DNA from: Prorocentrum cordatum | Taxonomy: Eukaryota > Sar > Dinophyceae > Prorocentrales > Prorocentraceae | DNA: 33,796 nucleotides | NCBI GenBank assembly: GCA_963575745.1 | Contig: CAUYUJ010009527.1 | Coordinates: 1-33,796, forward strand | Reading direction: 5' to 3' | In this document: one piece after another, positions 18,300 to 26,933 of the stretch | Layout: each line of letters starts with the position of its first letter | How positions within the stretch are numbered: the first letter of the stretch is position 1 | Translations under genes and position numbers: made by a program | Notes under the pieces: generated by a model | What the model was told of the DNA's origin: nothing | Seen by the model: only the letters and a program-made list of their open reading frames with translations | The model's database searches: none

Positions 18300-19353
18300 G
18301 TGCTGCTCGCCCGAGGGGCCCTGTCGGTGCTGGAGACGGCCGCCGTGTCGGACACGACCATGGCCAACTACTGGGGCGCCGCCAAGAAGTTCGAGGAGTG
18401 GTGCCGCTGGACGTCCCAGACGTTCCACGGCAGGGGAGGTCGATGTCATCCTAGTTACCTATTTCGTGAACCTCCTTCTGGACGGCTTCGACAGTGCCAC
18501 GGGCCGTGTACTCATGGCCGCTCTGAAGCACTACCTGCCCGCGATCCTCGCTGGCAGGACTCCGTGCCCACGGGCGGCTCGCGCCCTGACAGGCTGGCGG
18601 AAGCTCGTTCCCCCTCAGATGCGGCTACCTCTTCCTCGAGCGGCGATGGCGTCCATCGTGGGTGTCCTGATAGCGTGGAAGCTCTTCGGCATGGCTGTGT
18701 TCATCAGGCTGATGTTCGACGCATACCTGAGGCCCAGCGAGGCATGCCGCCTCACGGTGGGGAGCGTGATGCGACCTCGACCCGACGGCGTCCTGGGGTA
18801 CGGCCACTGGGCCCTGATCGTCAACGACGCCTGCCTCGACCGCCCTGGCAAGACAGGCGAGATGGACGAGAGCGTGATCGTCGACAACCCGACCATCTGG
18901 CCGCTCCTGGAGGCCCTGGTTCACGACAAGGGCCCGACCGACGGCCTGTGGACCTTCGCCCCCGACGAGGTGCGGAGTATGTTCCGTCGAGCGGCAGCTG
19001 CCCTCGGTCTGGAGACCGAGTTGACTCTCTACTCGCTTCGTCATGGGGGTGCGTCCGACGACCTGCTGTCGCTCAGGCGCACGAGGAAGGAGGTCAAAGA
19101 CCGCGGCCGCTGGAGGACGGACCAGAGCCTCCTCCGCTACGCGAAGCGGGCCCGCATGCAGCAGCGGATCGCCAGCCTAGGCCAGAACGTCGTGGAGTTC
19201 GGCGAGCAGGTGGACAGGCAGATGAACGACCTGATCCTGCAGACCACGGCCCTGGGCGTCTTCCCACTGAAGGTGCCTCTGGCAGTGACACCGACGCCGC
19301 CTGCTGTCCAGCCGCAGCCCCCACAGATCACTGCACGGTGGGCCTTCGCCTGA
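18300..19353 (+). pseudogene. Element 2 tyrosine recombinase, frameshifted near 18440
   Basis: The N-terminal core-binding part is in frame 3 (LSVLETAAVSDTTMANYWGA, about 18320-18380). From about 18440 the protein is in frame 1: VTYFVNLLLDGFDS, then FDAYLRPSEACRLT with catalytic Arg at 18730-18732, LYSLRHGGAS (Tyr 19030, Arg 19039, His 19042), GRWRTDQSLLRYAK with Trp 19111 and nucleophile Tyr 19138-19140. The usual first His of HxxR is Tyr, as in element 1. The catalytic half is intact as an ORF, but the N-terminal half is out of frame. Confidence 0.82.
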
Positions 19354-19853
19354 CGCGCCTCTGGCGCTCTGCCAGGCGGGCGTCTACGAGAAGCAGGTAC
19401 TGCCCTGCGCTGGTGCTCGGCTGCGACGGTGGGGCGGTCCGCGCCCTGCAGCGGTTGGGCTTTGGCGTCGTGCACCTCGACTCGAGTCGCCACGCAGGTG
19501 ACGACATCACCGATCCCGCAGTGATACGGCGCGTCTTAGGCTGGATTCGTTCTAGCTGCCTCTCGTGCGTGTGGGTGGAGCCCGACGCCGCCACCTGGCT
19601 TCGTCAGTCCCCTGCTGCGCGGTCTAAGCTGTATCCTCGCGGCCTCCCGTTTTTGACCGACTGTCAAGCTCGATCTGTTTGCATCGCCAACCTCTTTCAG
19701 GATCAGTACTTGCGCGTCCTGTCTGAATGCTGCGAGAAGAAAGTGCCCGCCATTTTATGCCATCCCGACGCGTCTTTCATATGGGGCGGCCGTGCGTGCA
19801 CCACTCTTGTGAGCCAGTGTTCTTCTTCGACAGTTTTCGACTCATGCATGTAG
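19350..19853 (+). CDS. Element 2 C-terminal methyltransferase-like domain
   Basis: Frame 3, directly after the recombinase. It reads LVLGCDGGAVRALQRLGFGV then VHLDSSRHAGDDITDP. That pattern (hydrophobic strand, Gly loop, helix, GF.V strand ending in Asp) fits the SAM-binding motif of class I methyltransferases, and DITDP sits where C5-cytosine enzymes have their next acidic motif. CVWVEPDAATW falls at the position of the Pro-Cys catalytic loop but has Pro-Asp, so cytosine methylation is unlikely from this copy. The stretch ACTTLVSQCSSSTVFDSCM ends the frame. Homology to the element 1 tail is visible by eye; the family call is from memory. Confidence 0.42.
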   Translation: MTRLWRSARRASTRSRYCPALVLGCDGGAVRALQRLGFGVVHLDSSRHAGDDITDPAVIRRVLGWIRSSCLSCVWVEPDAATWLRQSPAARSKLYPRGLPFLTDCQARSVCIANLFQDQYLRVLSECCEKKVPAILCHPDASFIWGGRACTTLVSQCSSSTVFDSCM

Positions 19854-20181
19854 GCTGGTCGCGTCAGAAGCAGATTTCGGCTTGTAAGCTGGAGCGTGAA
19901 GAATATTGATCGGCTATCCCTGACCTGTTCGCCTGTTGCCTCGCCGTGCCGTCGCACTCGCAAGCGACACCTCGGCGAGTTAGGCATCCCATCTTTAGAC
20001 CGTCAGATGCGCAGCGCTGCGCGCCACCCACCTGCCTGTATCCTACGATTCGCATGTGAAATGATGGCCAACAGCGTCGATAGCCTTCGATACGTCTCCC
20101 GACTATCGAGATGTGTGTGTGTGTGTGAGTTTTCATTCAAGTATTGCGGCTTTCAGCCAGTGTCTTGGACTAGCCATATTA
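19854..20181. other. Element 2 3' untranslated region, no gene seen
   Basis: About 330 bp between the last ORF and B1. It holds a short (TG)n run at about 20111-20127 and nothing else recognisable. The matching part of element 1 is very short (13758-13766). Confidence 0.6.
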
Positions 20182-20273
20182 CCTGGTGCTGGCCCCTGCG
20201 GCATCAGATTTCGAGTCCTCGCCTGGCGCCCTCTTGCACAAAAAGAATCGTCTGGCCACGGAGTCGTCCACAT
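20182..20273 (+). repeat. Element 2 repeat B1 (internal)
   Basis: 92 bp from CCTGGTGCTGGCCCCTGCGG to GGAGTCGTCCACAT; 90/92 identical to B2 (A/G differences at two sites). It contains AAAGAATCGTCTGGCCAC at 20242-20259, as in element 1. Confidence 0.96.
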
Positions 20274-20274
20274 T

Positions 20275-20334
20275 ATGCTGCCCGCGGCTATTTGTGGCTC
20301 TCTTTCGGGCCGCGCTTCCATTCTCAAGTCTCTC
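20275..20334 (+). repeat. Element 2 repeat A2 (internal)
   Basis: 60 bp identical to A1, separated from B1 by one T (20274) and from B2 by 41 bp (20335-20375) that includes a T8 run. Confidence 0.97.
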
Positions 20335-20375
20335 CCTCCCCCCCTTGTCTCCCAACTCAAGAATGTTTTTTTTGG

Positions 20376-20467
20376 CCTGGTGCTGGCCCCTGCGGCGTCA
20401 GATTTCGAGTCCTCGCCTGGCGCCCTCTTGCGCAAAAAGAATCGTCTGGCCACGGAGTCGTCCACAT
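20376..20467 (+). repeat. Element 2 repeat B2 (right terminus)
   Basis: 92 bp copy of B1 with two differences; carries the shared 18-nt motif at 20436-20453. It ends CCACAT and runs straight into CACCATCATCAT. Confidence 0.96.
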
Positions 20468-20700
20468 CACCATCATCATCATCATCATCAGTATCATCAT
20501 CATCATATCATCACCATCACCATCACCAACACCATCTCCACCATCATCATCAGCAGCAGCATCACTCATGATCGTCATCATCAACATCAGCACCATCATC
20601 ATCAGTATCGTCATCGTCATCGTCATCGTCAACGTTATCGTCATCATCATCATCATCGCCATTATCATCAGCAGCATCATTATCATCATCGTCATCATTA
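20468..20700 (+). repeat. CAT-type microsatellite between element 2 and LINE-B
   Basis: CATCAT/CATCAC/CGTCAT mixture of about 230 bp, less pure than the blocks beside element 1. It gives His- or Ser-rich frames that are not genes. It ends at the spliced-leader relic. Confidence 0.93.
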
Positions 20701-20702
20701 CG

Positions 20703-20718
20703 GCCATTTTGGCTCAAG
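20703..20718 (+). other. Dinoflagellate spliced-leader relic at the LINE-B 5' end
   Basis: GCCATTTTGGCTCAAG, 16 nt, is an exact match to the 3' part of the dinoflagellate spliced leader as I remember it. It stands between the microsatellite and the LINE-B leader, 80 bp before ATG 20798. The first few leader bases are missing, as expected if cDNA synthesis stopped near the cap. Confidence 0.85.
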
Positions 20719-20797
20719 TATTTCTTGGGCTGGCTGCGCCGACGGCTTTTGAGCTCACGCCCAGCGCAGACCTCAGCTGGTGGGCCGCCTGGCTGCC

Positions 20798-21746
20798 ATG
20801 GCCAAGCGCAGACATATCGAGATTGACGACATGAACCTGGACAGTGACAGTGAGGACTCCCGGGCGGATGAGGACTCGGGCAATGTGGTGACGCTTGCAG
20901 ACATCATGAAGCAGCTGACGAAAAGTAATCGACACACCAAGAGGCAGATGGGCAAGGTCACCACGGACATCAAGGAGATAAAGGAAGAGCAGGTGCACAT
21001 CAAGACGGCGGCCGGCAAAGCTTTGGTCACCGCCGAGAAAGCGCTCGCGGCAGCTGAGGAGGCAAATAAGATCGGTGCCACGAGGTCCACTTCGAGGGCG
21101 GCACCGTCGAATGGGTCAACAGATGTCCCTCCCGGCCTTCGGTCAGCTCTTCAGGGGGGAGGAGGAGCTGATGAGTCCCCCGCGAAGTTGGTCATAGGCG
21201 GGTTCGAGGCCTACTCAGAACAGGACGAGATGCAGCCATTCGTGGACATGATCCTGGAGTGTGTCATCACAGATGTGAAGTCCACCTGGTTCAGCAACCC
21301 TGGCAACCACGCGACGGTGACTCTCAGTGGCCCTGCGAAGATGTGGGAGGTGATCAAGAAGCACCAGAAAAAAGGCAAAGGATCAAGGAGACAACTCTGG
21401 CAAGGCCATCTATATCGTGAATGGGATTACTAAAAAGTTGTGGATCAAGAAACACAATACATACGAGGAGAGGCAGCGCTACACGAAGTTGCTGAAGATC
21501 GCGGAGGAGCTCAAGTCCAAGAAGGGTGACCTCTCCATGCGCACGCTGGGGGCCAAGCAGGAGGTCATCGACACTCAGCGCAAGGTGCTGCTCGCCTACA
21601 TTGACCGCGACTCGCAGGACACCAAGCTGTGCCAGAGGAACCTTCCAGATGAGCTGAAGGGCCAGTGGACGGACGCGGACTTCGAGAGGGCTGTTATCAA
21701 GAGGGTGAATGACTGGACCACCCAGCAGAGGGAGAAGCGTGGGTAA
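20798..21746 (+). pseudogene. LINE-B ORF1: coiled-coil and RRM-like protein, frameshifted near 21380
   Basis: From ATG 20798 frame 2 gives a basic start (MAKRRHIEIDD), an acidic patch, then a long helical stretch (VTTDIKEIKEEQVHIKTAAG, ALVTAEKALAAAEEANKIG) that looks like a coiled coil. After a Ser/Gly linker comes KLVIGGFEAYSEQDEM, the usual first strand of an RRM-like fold, up to WEVIKKHQKKGKG. The rest is in frame 3 (AIYIVNGITKKLWIKK and EERQRYTKLLKIAEELKSKK) to TAA 21744-21746. This is the layout of L1-type ORF1 RNA-binding proteins. The single frameshift at about 21380 breaks the RRM-like domain. Confidence 0.65.
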
Positions 21747-21777
21747 CATTTACGGTGCCAGAAGACAGGGGTACGGC

Positions 21778-22520
21778 ATGAGGAACATTCGTGACCTGAA
21801 TGTTGTTGCTCTCAACTGTAGCGGGGTCTCTGCAGCTGAGTACGCATTCATGCTTCAGTCCATGGAGTTTGTGTGGGACGTGCATCTTCTCCAGGAGTTC
21901 ACCGCGGCAGGGGATGGGGGCATCTTCCGCGTGGACGGCCACGCCATCCTCGCCTGGGGTCAGGGGCTGTGCCATCGTCATCCACAGGCGCCACGCCAGT
22001 GGTCTCGAGCAGCCTAGAGTCAACAGTGACTCCAGGGTGATGGTTGCTCACCTCAGTGTCGGTTCGGCCAAGTTTTGTTTAGCCTCAGGATACCTCCCGC
22101 AGAAGCACTCTGACGAGGACTTCTTCGAGCGGGCGAATGAGGTTTTCAAGCATGTCATCTCCGAGCTGCGTGACTCTGAGATTCTAGTTTTGTCGGTCGA
22201 TTCGAATTGCGAGTTCGGCGAGAGTTTGCACAGTGTCGAGTCGGATGTGATTGGGAGTTTCTCCAAGGGGTCCAGGAACGAGAGGGGGAGCATATTCTAA
22301 AACACTGTCTGGAAAACGAACTGTCTGTCGCCAGCACTTTCTTTGAGGGGGTTCAGTCAGGGACTTGCTTCAGCTACTCTACTGGTACGCTAACTCAGAT
22401 CGATTATGTTATTACTCAGATTTTAAGGCGTGGTGGGTTTCGAAATATAAGGGTCTCGGAGACTACTTGTACGAACGCGAATCATAGACCTATTGTCAGT
22501 AACATCGCTTGCGAACACCA
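21778..22520 (+). pseudogene. LINE-B ORF2 endonuclease domain, two frameshifts
   Basis: ATG 21778 (frame 1) starts IRDLNVVALNCSGVSAAEY, the typical N-terminal strand. VHLLQEF holds the catalytic Glu (21895-21897). From about 21955 the protein is in frame 2 (GCAIVIHRR, CLASGYLPQKHSDEDFFERA, LVLSVDSNCEFGE). It returns to frame 1 at about 22200 (ELSVASTFFEGV, TLTQIDYVIT, ANHRPIVSN). The last motif has Asn where the family has Asp. It nicks target DNA for priming. Confidence 0.72.
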
Positions 22521-23059
22521 AAGGGAATGGGAGACCCGAAAGCCTCTAAACTGGAAGATCGATCAACCCGACAAGTTCATCGAGAATCTTGCTGCGACGA
22601 TCGGCCCGAATCAGGCGATCCAGGACATGTCGAATGCGATTGGCCATGCAGGGAGCCAGTGCGGTGTTTCAATGTCTAGGCGAAGCCAAGCACGGCTTGA
22701 TCGGCACCACCTGCATCAGCTTGAGTTTCAATGGCGCCAAGCGGGAAACAGGCTCGAGAATATTAGATTGAGTCGTGAGGTGTGGAGGGGGCGGCATAGG
22801 CTTCTGGAGCTGTCTAAAGAAGCTAAAGCCACGTCAGTCCTGAGCAACCTCCGCAAGGGTGGGTGGGGCAAGAAACGACAAAAACAAAGCTGCCACTATT
22901 GCCTGAAAGATCCCGTCACAGGTGCCAGTAGGAATGAGGCCCAGCACATCAGAGAGGACATGGGGGAGTTCTACACTAAGCTGTTTAACGAACCCGCACG
23001 TGAGCAGGAGGCCTCTAAGATACCCGAATGGATTTATGACGAGTTTGATGATGAGATCC

Positions 23060-23640
23060 CCATTTCCTGTCTTCTCTCTAGCATTGCCAGTCTCCAGAGC
23101 GGCAAGTCCTTCACCAACGACGGAGTCGTTGACGACATGCTGCGCACGCTTGTCACGGTAGGCCAGCAGTTGCCCATAGGCGCCCCCGAGATTTTGTATG
23201 ATGATGACCCTGGGGGAGGACTTCGACCTAGGGGACCAGGAGAGTATGGACGTAGTTATCTGTTGCAGTTCGATGGGGGCAGGAGGAGTTCGGAGGTCTC
23301 TGGCATCGGCTTTGCCATCTTTGAGCCCGAGGGTAACATGATCACGCACTTCAGCCACCGCCTGACTGCAGGCGCCACGTCGGATGACGCAGAGTGGCAC
23401 GGTTTAATCTTCGGTCTCGAGACCGCGTTGCTGCACGGCGTTGAGGACCTAGTGGTGGAGGGGGATAATATCAGCTTAATTTATCAAGCGGGTGGGAAGT
23501 GGATGGTGTTCGAAAACAGGGTCCTGAAGTATTGAACTGTTGTGAACGCTTTCCTTGCCAGCTTCAATCGCGTTCGGCTTCGCCATGTCCGCAGATGCTT
23601 TAACGTCGCCGCCGACTGGTTAGCTAATCAAGCTATGGAT
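23060..23640 (+). pseudogene. LINE-B RNase H domain inside the RT region, interrupted by TGA
   Basis: Frame 1. Before it (about 23068-23150) comes SSIASLQSGKSFTNDGVVDD, which reads as RT motif 1. RNase H follows: Asp of LLQFDGG (23272-23274), Glu of DDAEWHGLIFGLE (23392-23394), Asp of VVEGDNISL (23464-23466), and Asp of RCFNVAADWLANQAMD (23614-23616). All four acidic positions are kept. TGA 23533-23535 (VLKY*TVVNAF) splits the domain. RNase H in LINEs normally sits after the RT; here RT palm motifs come later (24217 onward), so the order is unusual or chimeric. Confidence 0.7.
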
Positions 23641-24741
23641 CATCACGAGTGTGTTTCTAGTCACCACTCTGGTTTTCACCACAGATGTTTTATATGTATG
23701 ACCGACGGCGAGGACGTTGAAACACTGAAGGTTCACTCTTGCGAGGTTTGGCTTCCTGACAGGCAGTGTTTCGTGGGGCACCCGCTGTATGCCATCAAAC
23801 GGGCGATCGACAAGGATCTCCAGGGAGGTTTCTCGAGGCATGTTTCAGATTTTGAAAGGGAGGAAAAACGTCGGAGGCTTTATACTGAAGATGTTCCCTG
23901 GCATCTGGTCCGACAAAAATCACGACTTTGTAAAAGCAGGTCTGATCAGATCGTCCTGTCCGAGCTTGCCTTGCTCCCTAAGCAGTCGCTGATAGCCTGG
24001 TACACGATGCCCAGGCCTATTGCTGTACTGCCGGTGCTGGCCAAAGCCATCGGTGGAGCCATGCTGGAATACGCAGAAACGCGGATCGGGGATTTTCCAT
24101 GTGGCTGGCAGTATGCGCACAGGGAGGGGTGCAGCGTTTGTGATTTGGTCCCGGTGCTCGCCATGATTGCCCAGAAGTGCATGCAGATGGGGGTGCAATT
24201 TATTCTTGCCAGCATGGATATCCCCAAAGCTTTTGATTTTGTCCGACACGCCCGAGTGCTGGAGGCACTGCTTAAACGAGGAGTTAGTGAAAGCGTGTGC
24301 GCGTGGTTCCTGAGGCACATGAGGTCCTTCCACTTCAAAGCCAAACTAAACGAACACGAAGCTGAAATACCTCAAACTACCCGTGGGATTCCTCAAGGCA
24401 CCAAGTGGGGCCGCAAGTTCTTCTGCTGGACCCTCGCTGATTGTTTGCAGCCTGTGTGGGACCTGTGCCAGCACGAGCGCCTCGGCGTCGCCATGACATC
24501 GGTGCTCCCTTGCTCCGTGCATGCCAGGCGGAAGTGTTCAGACTGCGTGCCGCTCTACCTGCCCTTCCTAGTGTGGAGCGACAACATCTTTGTGTTGTGC
24601 CATAACCATCTTCAGGCGAAGCGTATTTATCAGCTCTCCTGGATTCTCTCCGAGGATTTGGTTGGGACCTTCCTCTGGGCCGAGTTTCTTTTATGGCTCA
24701 ACAGGTTTGCCAGGAGAACCCTTGGCCAGGCACTGAGTTGA
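23640..24741 (+). pseudogene. LINE-B reverse transcriptase palm
   Basis: Frame 1. MPRPIAVLPVLAKAIGGAML (about 24007-24066) fits RT motif 2. Motif A is ILASMDIPKAFDFV (Asp 24217-24219), motif B is TTRGIPQGTKWGRKFF (about 24376), and motif C is VWSDNIFVL (Asp 24580-24582, Asn 24583-24585). The second Asp of the usual xxDD is Asn. A frameshift at about 24690 moves the remainder to frame 3. Between 23640 and 23990 is a Cys/His-containing linker (HHRCFICMTDGED) that may be a small finger. Confidence 0.75.
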
Positions 24742-25439
24742 TCGAGGAGGGGGGCTCTTTAAAGATCACGGGGGTGTGGCTGACTTCCCGGGGGCAAACG
24801 CACATTGACGCCGAGGAGAAAATCGGTTCTATGACATCTGCAGTGCGGGCCAATGAGGATCTCTTAGTGTATCGTGGGGCAGGCCGTTCGAGGAGAATGG
24901 AACTCATCTCCGGGCTGATCAGCTCCAACGCGCTGTGGGCCGCTCCCTGCTGGACAATGGGCCAGGGGGACCTTCTTGCACTTCGAGGGCGTCAATATAA
25001 ACGTCTCAGTGAACCTTTTCACCTTCCTCGTTTTTGGCACGAATGTGATCAAACATATTGCCAGAGGCTCCATCGTGAATTGCGAGCCCAAAAGATTGCC
25101 CAGCAGATCCCCGACCTCGATGTGCAAGCTTTGCGGCGTCAGCATCGATATGTTGGCCACCTTGCTCGCAGATGCAGCAGGGGACCCGAGACTATACAAA
25201 ACAGAGTTGTGAATTGGAATAGGTACCAGCATGTAGCAGTGGGTCGCAGTGCGAGGCTTCAAGGGTTTGTGAGATTTAGCAATTGGTGTGTGTATGAGTA
25301 TTCCTTCGTTAGACACTACTACTTCGACAAGGGGGAGCACTGGTATGAGTTAGCGCAGGACCGAAAGAGCTGGAGGAGGCGGGAAACTGAGTGGATGCTC
25401 TTTAAGTTAGGGGAGTTTGCAAAGCGTGTAGTTCTGTAG
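24693..25439 (+). pseudogene. LINE-B post-RT (thumb and C-terminal) segment
   Basis: Frame 3, to TAG 25437-25439. It begins with KITGVWLTSRGQTHIDAEEK, the counterpart of the YLG(V/I) thumb start that follows RT motif C, then ELISGLISSNALWAAPCW and a long basic region (LHRELRAQKIAQQIPDLDVQ, QHRYVGHLARRCS). It ends with KRVVL. It belongs to the same protein as the RT palm, displaced by the frameshift at about 24690. Confidence 0.65.
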
Positions 25440-25499
25440 AGTATCAGTGGCGTCGGCGCGCCTCCGTATGCTGGAGCCAGGCTCGTTCATAGCATGTAG

Positions 25500-25920
25500 C
25501 AGCAGCAACATCAGTATTATCATCAGCAGCCGTACCATCATCATCAGCATCATCACCACCATCATCATCATCATCACCATCACCATCACCATCACCATCA
25601 CCATCACCATCACCATCACCATCACCATCACCATCACCATCACCATCCCCATCAGCATCGCCATCACCATCACCATCTCCCATCACCATCACACCGATCA
25701 CCATCACCATCACCATCACCATCACCATCACCGTCACCATCACCATCACCATCACCATCACCATCACCATCACCATCACCAGCACCATCACCATATCATC
25801 ACCATCGCTATGACCATCACCATCACCATCACTATCACCATCACCATCACCATCACCGTCGTCGTCGTCGTCATCATCATTACCATCATCATCAAAATCG
25901 CCATCATCATGATCACCCGC
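25500..25920 (+). repeat. (CATCAC)n and CAT microsatellite after LINE-B
   Basis: Long (ATCACC)n hexamer tract with CAT and CGT interruptions. It follows within about 60 bp of the LINE-B stop codon. It could be a LINE 3' tail, or the other half of a tract into which LINE-B inserted. Thr/Ile- and His-rich frames over it are not genes. Confidence 0.95.
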
Positions 25921-26933
25921 AGCGGTTCGGGGACAAGCCCGCGCCGTCTTCCGCCTGGCCCTTTCGCGGACGTCCGTGGCTTGATGGCAAGCGAGTGGCG
26001 CTCGATTCCGATCCGCAACACGTTCTTGCACACGCCCCCTCCCCATCTCGAGCCCATCGTCTGTGTGCGTCGGCGTTCTCGCTCCGAGCCGCTACCGCCG
26101 CGGCAGGCGTGGGGCCAGCCGCGGCAGCAGCAGCAGCAGCAGCAACAGCGGCGGCAGCACGAGGAGCAGGCCGCGGGCGGCCCGCGACGGAAGCCTGGCT
26201 CCGCGCGAGGCGCCAGGTCCGCCGCCGATCGCGGCAGCAGCAGCGGCAGCCTGGACGAAGCCGCGGGCGCGGCGCCGCACGAGGCTGCAGACTCCGCACG
26301 CAGGCGCCGCGCGACGCAGAGGCGCAGGCAGCTGCGAAAGGTCGCCCAGAGGCGCGGGGACAGGGAGGCCGGCGGGGCCGGCGCCGCCGCCGGGGCGGGC
26401 GCGGGCGTCCCCGGCAGCAGCGGCGGCGCTGGCGCCGACGGCGGGGCCTTGTGCTGCTCGGAGGCGCCTCGGCAGGGGGCGGCAGCCAGGCCGGTCCAGC
26501 GGGCAGCGCGGGGGGCGGCCAGCGCGGCGGGGGGGCGAGTCGGCCGGTGAGGTCGCCGTGGGAGCCGGCCTGGAGCCGGCGGGCCCCTGCCCGCCGCGGT
26601 CGGGTGCCGCGCGCGGCGGGCAGGTTCGTCGCCCGGGGCTGTCGGCCTGGCGCCCGCGCGGTGGCTGCTGAGGCAGGTCGGCCCGTGGGGCCCGCCTCGC
26701 GGCCGTGGGCTCTCGGGCGATGCCTGCGCGCCAGGTGGCCTTCCCGCTGGTGGTGCGGAAGTGGGCGGCCTGCGAGGCTGCGTGCCGTGGGCTTCCTCGG
26801 CGCTCGGCGCCCAGGCGCTCCAGAGTCCCCGCGGCGGGGGCTGATCCTTCGGGCTCGACGTCGAAACCCGTAACGGACGAGCCCCAGCCCTGATCAGGAT
26901 CGACATCGGCGGCCAGAAGGGTCCCGACTGCCA
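25921..26933. other. Very GC-rich DNA with overlapping open frames, no gene recognised
   Basis: Several long frames are open on both strands here, including a 420-codon frame on the - strand and a 292-codon frame on +, all Ala/Arg/Gly/Pro-rich. A (CAG)n-like run at about 26122-26160 gives poly-Gln or poly-Ala. The + frame at about 26245-26540 (SLDEAAGAAPHEAADSARRR) is the least odd, but no domain is visible. I cannot choose one as coding. Confidence 0.45.

Larger units (their letters stand above)
14181..20467 (+). mobile_element. Element 2: second split-direct-repeat tyrosine-recombinase retrotransposon, inactivated
   Basis: A 6287-bp element in the same orientation. Structure: A1 (14181-14240), ORFs, B1 (20182-20273), one T, A2 (20275-20334), 41 bp, B2 (20376-20467). 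A copies are identical over 60 bp; B copies differ at 2 of 92 positions. A and B sequences differ from those of element 1 apart from an 18-nt motif in B. The gene order is the same. Three in-frame TGA codons and frame changes in pol show decay, in agreement with the diverged B repeats. It is flanked on both sides by CAT microsatellite. Confidence 0.87.
20701..25500 (+). mobile_element. LINE-B: non-LTR retrotransposon with a spliced-leader 5' end
   Basis: Starts with a spliced-leader relic, then a 79-bp leader, ORF1 (20798-21746) and ORF2 (about 21778-25439), then a 60-bp tail that runs into CAT/CAC microsatellite. Order in ORF2 is endonuclease, RT finger motif 1, RNase H, RT palm and post-RT region. 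It has about four frame changes and one in-frame TGA, so it is inactive but clearly younger than LINE-A. The presence of a leader at the exact 5' end implies a near full-length copy made from a trans-spliced mRNA. Confidence 0.82.
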
